Shown here piece by piece: positions 1 to 6,282 of a stretch of DNA of 12,675 nt. Position 1 is the first letter of the stretch, and every line of letters begins with the position of its first letter. The DNA lies in the NCBI GenBank assembly GCA_038330365.1, contig JBBQNY010000080.1:1-12675 (forward strand), read 5' to 3'. Made by a program: the position numbers and the translations under genes. The notes under the pieces are model-generated. The model was not told the DNA's origin. It saw nothing but the letters and a program-made list of their open reading frames with translations, and did no database searches. This DNA is from JBBQNY01 sp038330365 (GTDB taxonomy: Bacteria > Pseudomonadota > Gammaproteobacteria > Xanthomonadales > Ahniellaceae).

Positions 1-175
1 GCCACCTCGGCGAGCGGGCCCACGCCACCCCACACAGCCGACCCGAGCCCCCCGGCCCCACCGGGCCGAGGCCCCACCCCCCCCCCCCCGCCCCCCCGTG
101 CACCCACGCCCCCCCAAACACCCCGCCCCCCCCTCTCCCCGCCGGGGGGCTCTCCCCCCCCCCCCCGCGCCCCCC
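1..175. other. C-homopolymer contig end, probably low-quality sequence
   Basis: The first 175 bases are almost only C and G. They are dominated by uninterrupted C runs of 7 to 14, with scattered short words between them. No reading frame, promoter or repeat unit can be recognised. Ordinary mixed-composition sequence starts at about position 176. A natural GC-rich region would not normally show so many long runs of one base on one strand, so the likeliest reading is base-calling or consensus error at a contig end. It abuts a REP fragment at 176-184, a typical place for an assembly to break. Confidence 0.7.
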
Positions 176-184
176 GCTCCTACA
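176..184 (-). repeat. Fragment of an inverted REP core (TGTAGGAGC on the minus strand)
   Basis: Read on the minus strand this is TGTAGGAGC, identical to the first nine bases of the REP element at 2788-2814. The rest of the element would lie in the damaged C-rich end, where the expected hairpin has been replaced by homopolymers. Nine bases alone could be chance; its position at the boundary of the bad sequence is what makes it notable. Confidence 0.4.
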
Positions 185-210
185 GGGGGCGGAATCCGGC
201 GGACGACGCG

Positions 211-243
211 TTGACAGTGCCCGTATGCCGGCGCGGGTAGGAT
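211..243 (+). promoter_or_regulatory. Candidate promoter for the GspE-like ATPase gene
   Basis: A perfect TTGACA (211-216) is followed by TAGGAT (238-243), which matches the -10 consensus at four of six bases. The 21-base spacer is longer than the preferred 17, so the promoter would be weak or activator-dependent; a poorer hexamer, CGGGTA at 234-239, sits at 17 bases. If TAGGAT is the -10 box, the ATG at 242 lies inside it and cannot be the start codon, which favours the ATG at 272. Confidence 0.35.
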
Positions 244-271
244 GCAGGCTCGCACCGTGGGATCGCACGCA

Positions 272-2095
272 ATGGTCGCCACTTTCACGCCGCCGGGCGC
301 CGAATCGCCCCGATTCGAGCCGGCCTCGCACGACTTCACTCCAAACCGGCGTCTGGACCTCGAAGAGACCCTGCACATGCTCGGCCGCGACGGCTGGCTG
401 TTGCCCGAGGACGCGCAACAGGTGCGCAGTGCGGCGCGAGGGCACGCGCGTGCCGAGATCCATCCGCTGGTGTTGATCGCGAACGCCAAGGTGCCGGACG
501 CGCGCCATCCCGGCACCGTGCTGCAGCTTGAAACGATGACCGAATGGCTGGCCGGGCATGCGCGCTTGCCACATCTGCGCATCGATCCGACCAAGATCGA
601 CGTCGCCAAAGTCGGCCAGGTCGTGACCCCTGAGTACGCCTCGCGTTACCGGATCCTGCCGATCGCGCTCGAGGCGCGTGAGGTCACCATCGCCACCAGC
701 GAGCCCTTCGACGATCGCTGGGTCGGCGACCTGTCGAAGCTGATGCGGCGCGAAGTGAAGCGTGTCGTCGCCAATCCGCTCGACGTCAACCGTTACTTGA
801 TGGAGTTCTACGGCGTCACGCGTTCAGTGGCGCGTGCGCGCGATGACAAGGGCCGCGACACCTCGACACTCTTGAATCTCGAACAGCTGATCGAGATCGG
901 CGCCTCCGGCGATCTAACCGCCGACGACCGCCACGTGGTGCGCATCGTCGACTGGCTGCTGTCGTACGCCCACGAGCAGCGCGCGTCCGATATCCACCTG
1001 GAGCCGCGCCGCGATGTCTCGCGCGTGCGCTTCCGCATCGACGGCGTACTGCACAAGGTGTTCGAGCTGCCGACGCAGGTGATGGGCGCCGTGATCGCGC
1101 GCATCAAGACACTCGGCCGCATGGATATCGCGGAGCGACGCCGCCCCCAGGATGGCCGGCTCAAGATGCGCTCGCCCGGCGGCCGCGAGGTGGAGATGCG
1201 ACTCTCCTCGATGCCGACCGCATTCGGCGAGAAGTGCGTGATGCGCCTGTTCGATCCGGACATCGTGCTCAAGGACTACACCCAGCTTGGATTCTCCGCC
1301 AGCGAGCAGGCGATGTGGCAGAAGCTCGTCGGCCGCCCCAACGGCATCGTGCTGGTGACGGGACCGACCGGTTCGGGCAAGACCACGACCCTCTACACGA
1401 CGCTGTTGAACCTCGCGCAGCCGCAGGTGAACGTGTGCACGATCGAGGACCCGATCGAGATGGTCTCGGCCGAGATCAACCAGATGCAGGTGCAGCCGGC
1501 CATCGATGTGACTTTTGCTTCCGGCGTGCGCACGCTGCTGCGGCAGGATCCGGACATCATCATGATCGGCGAGATCCGCGATCTCGATACCGCGCAGATG
1601 GCGATCCAGGCCTCGCTGACCGGCCATCTGGTGCTGTCCACCCTGCACACCAACGACGCGCCGAGCGCAGTCACGCGGCTGATCGATCTCGGCACTCCGC
1701 ACTACCTCATCGCCTCCACGCTGGCCGGCGTCATCGCGCAGCGGCTGGTGCGGCGCCTGTGCTCGCACTGCTCCAAACCGGGGCCAGTGGATATCGAGCG
1801 CTGGGCGTTTCTCACCCGCGGTTTCGCGCGCGGGGTGCCGACGCACGCGCGCATTCCCGTCGGTTGTCCCGAGTGCCGCAATACGGGTTTCCTCGGGCGT
1901 GTGGCGATCTACGAAATGATGATCATCGACAGTGGCCTGCGCGCGGCCATCACGCCCCATGCGGACCTGCTCGCGTTCCGCGCGGCCGCACTCGAACACG
2001 GTTTGCTGCCGCTGCGCGTGGCCGCGGCCGACAAGGTGGCCGAAGGGGTGACCACCATTCCCGAAGTCCTCACCGTTCTGCCACCGGAGGGGTGA
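272..2095 (+). CDS. GspE/PulE/PilB family secretion or type IV pilus ATPase
   Basis: Hexameric cytoplasmic ATPase of the type II secretion/type IV pilus assembly class, which drives pilin or pseudopilin polymerisation at the inner membrane. The 607-residue protein has a GspE/MshE-like N-terminal domain (about 20-170), then the two-lobed motor domain beginning near HVVRIVDWLL. Walker A GPTGSGKT is at 364-371, an Asp-box IEDPIEM follows, the Walker B region DPDIIMIGEIRD ends at about 437, and a His-box LSTLHTND comes next. The zinc-binding tetracysteine typical of GspE/PilB and absent from PilT retraction ATPases is at Cys497, Cys500, Cys532 and Cys535. All catalytic motifs are intact. I chose ATG 272, preceded by GGGA at about 10 bases, over the in-frame ATG 242, which has no usable ribosome site. 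No gspF, gspG or pilC follows, so whether it serves secretion or pili cannot be decided here. Confidence 0.93.
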   Translation: MVATFTPPGAESPRFEPASHDFTPNRRLDLEETLHMLGRDGWLLPEDAQQVRSAARGHARAEIHPLVLIANAKVPDARHPGTVLQLETMTEWLAGHARLPHLRIDPTKIDVAKVGQVVTPEYASRYRILPIALEAREVTIATSEPFDDRWVGDLSKLMRREVKRVVANPLDVNRYLMEFYGVTRSVARARDDKGRDTSTLLNLEQLIEIGASGDLTADDRHVVRIVDWLLSYAHEQRASDIHLEPRRDVSRVRFRIDGVLHKVFELPTQVMGAVIARIKTLGRMDIAERRRPQDGRLKMRSPGGREVEMRLSSMPTAFGEKCVMRLFDPDIVLKDYTQLGFSASEQAMWQKLVGRPNGIVLVTGPTGSGKTTTLYTTLLNLAQPQVNVCTIEDPIEMVSAEINQMQVQPAIDVTFASGVRTLLRQDPDIIMIGEIRDLDTAQMAIQASLTGHLVLSTLHTNDAPSAVTRLIDLGTPHYLIASTLAGVIAQRLVRRLCSHCSKPGPVDIERWAFLTRGFARGVPTHARIPVGCPECRNTGFLGRVAIYEMMIIDSGLRAAITPHADLLAFRAAALEHGLLPLRVAAADKVAEGVTTIPEVLTVLPPEG

Positions 2096-2105
2096 GGCGG
2101 AGAGC

Positions 2106-2124
2106 GTCGCGCCAGTGGCGCGAC
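2106..2124 (+). terminator. Hairpin after the ATPase gene, possible transcription end
   Basis: GTCGCGCCA and TGGCGCGAC form a perfect 9-bp inverted repeat around one central G, starting 11 bases after the ATPase stop codon. In RNA a few inner pairs would open to form the loop. There is no T run, so it is not a classical intrinsic terminator and could equally be another member of the local repeat set. Confidence 0.35.
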
Positions 2125-2141
2125 CCGCCGAACGCCCGGCC

Positions 2142-2196
2142 ATGGATGGCTGGGGCGGACGTCCGCCGCAGGGACGCCTGCTTGCCTCAACCCGTT
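2142..2196 (+). repeat. Direct repeat, copy 1, with internal 14-bp palindrome
   Basis: This unit begins with ATGGATGGC and continues GCCGCAGGGACGCCTGC, TTGCCTC, AACCCGTT. It matches the copy at 2698-2741 with a few substitutions and one-base gaps. Copy 1 carries 14 extra bases after ATGGATGGC which complete a perfect palindrome, GGCGGACGTCCGCC (2154-2167); copy 2 lacks half of it. The pair flanks about 500 bp that include the inverted-repeat cluster. Confidence 0.65.
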
Positions 2197-2435
2197 CTTC
2201 TCTTCCGGAAGACTGCAGCTGCAGGAGCAGCTGCGAACGCCGCAGGCCCGCAGCGCGCACCGCAGGGATGTGGTTCGTAAGGTGGCGCGTAGCGCCGGAT
2301 GAGGGTACGAGGCTAGTGCAGTGTCTCAACGCGGCCAGGACACTGATTCCGTCGGCAAACGGGCGTTGTGAGCCAATTCTCCGGTCCGAAATGTGCATGG
2401 AGATCACAGTCAAAAGCTTTCGCCTGCGGCGAGTC

Positions 2436-2680
2436 ACTTTCTCTTGATCGCGCAAGAGAAAGTAACCAAAGAGAGACGCGCCCCGTGCTCGCGCCCCCTC
2501 GCCGTGCGTTGCACGGCGAGGGGTACACGTCGAGCGCCCGGGCGCCGGCGATCGCACATCCTTGTGCGAGCGCCGTCGTCGCGCTCATCCATGAGCGCGA
2601 CCCTGCGGGCCTTTGCGGTCGCTCGCCGCCGCTTCCACATGGGGAGGGTGAAGCGGAGAAGCGAAGAGCGCCGCGGCGCT
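2436..2680. repeat. Cluster of six inverted repeats (composite intergenic element)
   Basis: Six inverted repeats lie end to end. Arms 2436-2446/2453-2463 (ACTTTCTCTTG, 11 bp perfect, 6-base loop); 2495-2507/2511-2523 (CCCCTCGCCGTGC, 13 bp perfect, 3-base loop); 2548-2557/2564-2573 (10 bp, one mismatch); 2578-2588/2591-2601 (GTCGCGCTCAT, 11 bp perfect, 2-base loop); 2629-2635/2650-2656 (CCGCTTC, 7 bp); and palindrome AGCGCCGCGGCGCT at 2667-2680. The arms differ in sequence but all are perfect or nearly so. The first, with the AGTAACCAAAGAGA that follows, resembles a short intergenic element I recall as widespread in Xanthomonadaceae genomes and often mis-annotated as small Arg-rich proteins. 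Function is unknown; a mobile or RNA-level structural element is possible. Confidence 0.7.
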
Positions 2681-2697
2681 GACTCGCACGCACGGCA

Positions 2698-2741
2698 ATG
2701 GATGGCCGCCGCAGGAACGCCTGCCTGCCTCGAACCCCGTT
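2698..2741 (+). repeat. Direct repeat, copy 2
   Basis: ATGGATGGCCGCCGCAGGAA followed by CGCCTGCCTGCCTCGAACCCCGTT repeats the unit at 2142-2196 in the same orientation, without the 14 extra bases that complete the palindrome there. It closes the segment holding the hairpin cluster. Confidence 0.65.
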
Positions 2742-2787
2742 GAAACAACCGTCACTGCCGAGAAATGCACCAGAACCGGCCCGCTTT

Positions 2788-2814
2788 TGTAGGAGCGCGC
2801 TCGCGCGCGATGGC
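2788..2814 (+). repeat. REP element (TGTAGGAGCGCGCTCGCGCG type)
   Basis: TGTAGGAGC leads into GCGCGC-TC-GCGCGC (2795-2808), a 6-bp perfect stem, followed by GATGGC. This is the head-plus-hairpin layout of the repetitive extragenic palindromes known from Pseudomonas and Xanthomonadaceae (TGTRGGAG head, GC stem, CGAT tail). Such elements are usually mobilised by a RAYT transposase encoded elsewhere; none is in this window. Related fragments occur at 176-184 (minus strand) and 12150-12169. Confidence 0.7.
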
Positions 2815-2922
2815 GCCATGTGAGTCCGTGCGCCGCGTCCCAATCCGGCATGACGACTTGCGACTCCAAGCGCTCGAAAAGCGCGTTTCCCAACGCAAAC
2901 GACGCTGCCGGATCGCGCCTGC

Positions 2923-2934
2923 GACAATGGCGGC
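2923..2934 (+). promoter_or_regulatory. Candidate -10 box for a leaderless amidotransferase transcript
   Basis: GACAAT (2923-2928) ends six bases before the ATG at 2935, which puts the expected transcription start at or within a base of the start codon. No Shine-Dalgarno sequence precedes the ATG (bases 2915-2934 contain no purine-rich tetramer resembling GGAG). A clear -35 box is not visible. The arrangement suggests translation of a leaderless mRNA. Confidence 0.4.
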
Positions 2935-3696
2935 ATGAAGACCCCTCGCATGCTCATCATCCAGACCGGTCGCGCGATTCCCGCCGCGCGTGCGCGACTT
3001 GGCGATTTTCCGCACTGGTTCCGCGTCGCGATGCGCTTGCCGGCGGCCGCCGTCGAGGTGCGCGACGTGCAGCACGGTGACCTGTTGCCCGATCCCCAGG
3101 ACATCGGCAGCGCGCTCATCACCGGCTCGGGTGCAATGGTCAGCGAACGCGAGGAATGGAGTGAGCGCACCGCCGCCTGGATCCGCGAAGTGCACGCCGC
3201 CGGGGTGCCCCTGATGGGCGTCTGCTACGGCCATCAACTCATCGCGCATGCATTCGGCGGCCGCGTTGACTATCACCCCGCGGGCCGCGAGATGGGTACG
3301 CACGAAATAGAAAAACTGCCGGCTGCGAAAGGTGATCCGCTGTTCGAACACGCACCGGACCGTTTTGCGGCGCAGCTGACGCATCGTCAGAGTGTGCTCG
3401 ACGCGCCGCCCGAAGCGGTGGTGCTCGCGCGTTCCGCGCACGATGCCTGCCAGGCGTTCCGCATCGGAACCCAAACCTGGGGGCTCCAGTTCCATCCCGA
3501 TTTTTCCACCGCGGCGATGCGCACCTATATCGCCGCGCGCGCAAAAGACCTCACGCACGAGGGCACTTCGCCGCGCGCGCTTTCCAAGGCCGTGCGCGCG
3601 GCGCCCCACGCCCGCGCCGTCCTGCGCCGCTTTGCGCGCCTCGCGCTGGCCCATGACAAGAACGCCGGCGGCACAACCGGGGGACCGAGCCGATGA
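2935..3696 (+). CDS. Class I glutamine amidotransferase domain protein (GMP synthase-like)
   Basis: A 253-residue stand-alone class I glutamine amidotransferase, a fold that releases ammonia from glutamine or cleaves related gamma-glutamyl amides. The oxyanion strand ALITGSGAMV is near residues 59-68, the nucleophile elbow GVCYGHQ has Cys97, and the C-terminal catalytic motif QFHPDF has His187. The third triad residue, normally Glu in HPE, is Asp189 here, a conservative but unusual change. The protein has no attached synthetase domain, like the GMP synthase-like amidotransferases of unknown substrate found in many proteobacteria. The last 45 residues are basic and poorly conserved in appearance. 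It is the first gene of an operon: its TGA overlaps the next ATG (ATGA at 3693-3696). Its natural substrate cannot be told from sequence. Confidence 0.88.
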   Translation: MKTPRMLIIQTGRAIPAARARLGDFPHWFRVAMRLPAAAVEVRDVQHGDLLPDPQDIGSALITGSGAMVSEREEWSERTAAWIREVHAAGVPLMGVCYGHQLIAHAFGGRVDYHPAGREMGTHEIEKLPAAKGDPLFEHAPDRFAAQLTHRQSVLDAPPEAVVLARSAHDACQAFRIGTQTWGLQFHPDFSTAAMRTYIAARAKDLTHEGTSPRALSKAVRAAPHARAVLRRFARLALAHDKNAGGTTGGPSR

Positions 3697-4619
3697 GCGA
3701 GTTCCGCAGCGTACCCGCCAGTCACGGCGCGGCCTGGATCGGCAAGGCGATCAACACCCTGCGCGCACAGCCGGGGCCGATTACCGGAGCCGTATCGTTT
3801 CTCGCCATTCCGGTATTCCTCCTGGTGGGCATCCAGGTGTTCGCGCAGTTCAAGCTGACGGCCGGCTCGACCGAAATGATTGCCGTGCAGGTCGTGACGA
3901 CGCTGGTCATGGCATTCATAGGCGCGTTGATGAGCGTCGGAGTCCTGCGGGTGATCGACACCATCGTTCGCGGAGGAGAAGGCCGTGCGACGGCGGTTTT
4001 CAGCGTGTTTTCCGATTCGGACGTGATGGCACGTACGCTGCTGTTCGCATTGCTCGTCCTGACCCTGACCGTCGCGCTCTTCGCAGTAGTGCTCTTGGCA
4101 CTCGGGCCGGACATGCTGGCCTGGTACGGCAGCGTGCTGACGCAATCGTTTCAGAGCGCCGAAGCCGCGGCGCCACCGATCGTCCGCTCCGTATGGCTGC
4201 CGGCATTGCTCGGAATTGTCGGCGTGGTCCTGCTCGCCGGGCTCAACACGTTCGGCTACGCCCAGGTGGCGCTCACCCGCGCCAGCGCGGTCGATGCCAT
4301 CGTCGTTGGGCTTCAGGCAACCGGCCGCAACCTCATGCCGATCATCGTCAATATGGTGTTGACCATCCTGTTGATGATCGTGCTCGTGATCCCCGCGGTG
4401 TTGCTGATGTTGCTGTTCGGGTTCATCGGCGCACTGGTTCATCCGATGGCGGTCGCGGTGGTGGTCGGAGTCATGTACTTCGCATTCGTCATCGCGCTCT
4501 ACGCCCTCATTTTCGGGATCATGTACCACGCGTGGCGCGACGTGCTCGGAGAGCCCGAGGTGCCGGTTGGACCGGACGCCGCACGGTTCGAGTCCAACCC
4601 CGGCGAGTTCACCGCCTGA
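3693..4619 (+). CDS. Polytopic inner-membrane protein, BPSS1780-like
   Basis: A 308-residue protein with about six hydrophobic segments (roughly 28-50, 62-86, 114-138, 167-187, 216-244, 249-277) and no enzyme motif. The N-terminus, WIGKAINTLRAQPG just before the first membrane helix, resembles the amphipathic lead of the BPSS1780 family of bacterial membrane proteins, whose function is not established. I assign the family by pattern only. It overlaps the amidotransferase stop by four bases, so the two are almost certainly translationally coupled. The C-terminal 30 residues are hydrophilic and Pro/Glu-rich and are probably cytoplasmic. It could also belong to another of the loosely related six-helix families, such as DUF975-like or DUF6159-like. 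Confidence 0.75.
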   Translation: MSEFRSVPASHGAAWIGKAINTLRAQPGPITGAVSFLAIPVFLLVGIQVFAQFKLTAGSTEMIAVQVVTTLVMAFIGALMSVGVLRVIDTIVRGGEGRATAVFSVFSDSDVMARTLLFALLVLTLTVALFAVVLLALGPDMLAWYGSVLTQSFQSAEAAAPPIVRSVWLPALLGIVGVVLLAGLNTFGYAQVALTRASAVDAIVVGLQATGRNLMPIIVNMVLTILLMIVLVIPAVLLMLLFGFIGALVHPMAVAVVVGVMYFAFVIALYALIFGIMYHAWRDVLGEPEVPVGPDAARFESNPGEFTA

Positions 4620-4620
4620 G

Positions 4621-4630
4621 AGGAGGAGGT
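4621..4630 (+). promoter_or_regulatory. Very strong ribosome binding site
   Basis: AGGAGGAGGT is nearly a full anti-Shine-Dalgarno match and lies three bases before ATG 4634. It fixes the start of the following gene, whose open frame otherwise extends far upstream (to 3392) through the previous two genes. The close spacing can be relieved by using the upstream AGGAGG register. Confidence 0.8.
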
Positions 4631-4633
4631 CCC

Positions 4634-6103
4634 ATGAAAAGAGGGTTCGGACGCCGCGTCCTGCGCGGCACCGCCGTCGTGCTGATCGCGCTCACGGCGC
4701 TTTCGGCGAGCATGTATCTGTACTCGCGCCTGCGCGGTCCTTCGAAGGCCGAGCGCGAGGCGCTGGCACTGCTGCAGCAAACGCAAAATTTCGAGGGGCG
4801 CAACGCCTTCGCCGCGCTCTGGCTGCTGCCCTATGACGTGCCGGCAGCGCAGGTCGAAGCCGTCGCAGCCGAGGACGCGCGGCGCTTTGCGGCAAGCCCG
4901 GATCCCTACACGCAGGCTGCAGGCGCAGCCAAGATCGAGCCGTTCGTGAGCATTGCCGCCGGCAAGTTCGCGGAAGACAAAGTTTCGACCGACAATCCCT
5001 GTCGCGATTCGAGCAAGCCCTGTCTCGCCACTGTGCGTGCATCGCTGGACGAAACACGACGTGCGGTCGCGCGGCACACCAAGCTCATCGCCCGCGTTCG
5101 GAACCTCGGGCAGTTCCGACACTACGCGAACGCTTTTGCACCGCGTGTGGGTGCTCCGATGCCCGCGCTCCAGATGACCGACTGGGCCGTGGCCGCTGAC
5201 GCGGTCGCATTCCTCGACGGCGACATCGACCCGGCGCTGGCAGGCACGTGCGGGCGTATTGCCACATGGCGCAGCCTGGTGCACGAGAGCGACGCGTTGT
5301 TTCTGAGCATGATGGCGATCTCGCAGGTAGCTCAGTCGAGCCGGCTGCTGGCGGACATGCTGGCCGAACTGCCGCTTGAGCACTCCCTGCCGTCGTCGTG
5401 CGCCATTGCGCTCGCCGCGCCTGCCGCGCGGGCCGCAAATATTTGCGCGGCGATGCGCGGCGAGTTCCGGCAGCAGACCGCATTCACGCGCACCATCAAC
5501 CAGGCCCGCGGCGACACGGGCTGGGAAGGAAATCTCAACAAGGTTTTCTACAGCGAAGAGCTGTCGATCCGCGCGTTGACCCCCATCCATGCATGGATCT
5601 GTTCCCGCGCCGCACGCGAGGCTATCGAACGCGACGAACGTCTGAGCCAGCCGATCCGCAATCGCTGGCAGTTCCGGCTCGAGCAATTCAGCAATCCCGT
5701 CGGCGCGATCCTGGTGAGCATCGCGGGCCCAGCCTATTCGGAGTACTACCGCCGCGCACAGGATCACCACGCGCGCCTGCAGTTGCTCGCTACCCTGATC
5801 TGGCTGCGTGAACAGTCGCCGGTAGGCAGCAACACCACTGACTCGGACGCGCCACGACCGACGCTCGCCGAGCTGCAGCGCCAGATCGACGCGCGCCCCG
5901 CCGCACTGCGCAGCCCCACGCGCCCCGTCACCGTTACCGAAGACGGCACCGCGCTGCAGATCAAGACCTACCATTGCCCCAACGGCAAGTACATCGAGCT
6001 CCCGCTCCCGAAAGGGCTGACCGCACGCCCCAAAGCCGCCGCCCCATCCACCCTCGCCGCCAACGCCAACGCCTGCACCAGCGCCGCCGCTGCGCGCGCC
6101 TGA
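4634..6103 (+). CDS. Unrecognised membrane-anchored protein with eight cysteines
   Basis: I do not recognise this 489-residue protein. Residues 1-11 are basic (KRGFGRRVLR), followed by one hydrophobic helix at about 12-30, so it should be anchored in the inner membrane with the rest in the periplasm. The body is mostly helical in character. It contains eight cysteines (123, 130, 206, 256, 271, 323, 448, 481), an even number that fits disulfide bonding outside the cytoplasm; 123 and 130 form a CX6C pair. The tail from about residue 460 is Ala/Pro-rich low complexity. No signal peptidase II lipobox or catalytic motif is visible. The gene starts 14 bases after the BPSS1780-like gene with an excellent ribosome site and ends the operon. 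It may work with that membrane protein, but this is only inferred from position. Confidence 0.85.
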   Translation: MKRGFGRRVLRGTAVVLIALTALSASMYLYSRLRGPSKAEREALALLQQTQNFEGRNAFAALWLLPYDVPAAQVEAVAAEDARRFAASPDPYTQAAGAAKIEPFVSIAAGKFAEDKVSTDNPCRDSSKPCLATVRASLDETRRAVARHTKLIARVRNLGQFRHYANAFAPRVGAPMPALQMTDWAVAADAVAFLDGDIDPALAGTCGRIATWRSLVHESDALFLSMMAISQVAQSSRLLADMLAELPLEHSLPSSCAIALAAPAARAANICAAMRGEFRQQTAFTRTINQARGDTGWEGNLNKVFYSEELSIRALTPIHAWICSRAAREAIERDERLSQPIRNRWQFRLEQFSNPVGAILVSIAGPAYSEYYRRAQDHHARLQLLATLIWLREQSPVGSNTTDSDAPRPTLAELQRQIDARPAALRSPTRPVTVTEDGTALQIKTYHCPNGKYIELPLPKGLTARPKAAAPSTLAANANACTSAAAARA

Positions 6104-6150
6104 CGTCACGCCGCGCGTGCCCTCGGGGGCTCGCGCTCCACTCTCGCTCT

Positions 6151-6177
6151 CGTCATTCCTGCGAAAGCGGAAAGCCA
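6151..6177 (+). repeat. Degenerate CGTCATTCC-GCGAAAGC-GGAA intergenic repeat
   Basis: CGTCATTCCTGCGAAAGCGG followed by AAAGCCA closely resembles the widespread proteobacterial repeat CGTCATTCCCGCGAAAGCGG followed by GAATCCA, in which ATTCCCGC pairs with GCGGGAAT. Here the stem is damaged by substitutions on both sides, so it looks like a decayed copy. It lies between the eight-cysteine protein gene and the MBOAT gene. Confidence 0.5.
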
Positions 6178-6243
6178 AGCATGGAGGCGATGCGACTTCC
6201 CGCACATAGCGAACGCGTACGGTCACGCGGAGCGGCATTCCTT

Positions 6244-6249
6244 TAAGAT
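6244..6249 (+). promoter_or_regulatory. Candidate -10 box for the acyltransferase cassette
   Basis: TAAGAT matches TATAAT at four of six bases and is the only AT-rich hexamer in the 100 bases before the gene. Transcription would start near 6256, giving a leader of about 27 bases with GGGGGGACGG before the GTG start. No good -35 box is present at 16-18 bases. Confidence 0.3.
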
Positions 6250-6282
6250 CGCGCAACAAGGTCGACCGCCGGGGGGACGGAC

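Larger units (their letters stand above)
2096..2934. other. 839-bp non-coding region rich in hairpins and repeats
   Basis: I find no credible gene here. Reading frames on both strands are Arg/Pro/Ala-rich, overlap each other in several frames and lack start signals. The region instead holds a 9-bp inverted repeat just after the ATPase stop, two diverged direct-repeat copies (2142-2196 and 2698-2741), a cluster of six inverted repeats (2436-2680), a REP element (2788-2814) and the promoter of the amidotransferase gene. The stretch 2200-2430 carries a few short palindromes, such as CTGCAGCTGCAG at 2213-2224, and nothing else I can name. Confidence 0.7.

Noticed and set aside
914..2557. Long minus-strand open frame (547 codons) opposite the ATPase gene
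   Set aside because: It is the antisense shadow of a high-GC gene: His/Arg/Ala-rich, no domain, and the plus-strand protein has complete ATPase motifs.
2436..2680. Possible CRISPR array
   Set aside because: The inverted repeats are unlike one another and there are no equal-length spacers between identical repeats.
2313..3170. Overlapping open frames on both strands in the 2096-2934 region, including 285- and 104-codon frames
   Set aside because: Low-complexity Arg/Ser/Pro-rich translations across hairpins and repeats, as commonly mis-annotated in such elements.
3392..4633. Upstream extension of the eight-cysteine protein frame
   Set aside because: It runs through the amidotransferase and membrane protein genes in another frame; ATG 4634 has a near-perfect ribosome site and begins a membrane anchor.
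4499..6259. 586-codon minus-strand open frame opposite the eight-cysteine protein gene
   Set aside because: Arg/Gly/Ala-rich translation without domains or ribosome site; the plus-strand gene has a strong ribosome site and a coherent anchor plus body.
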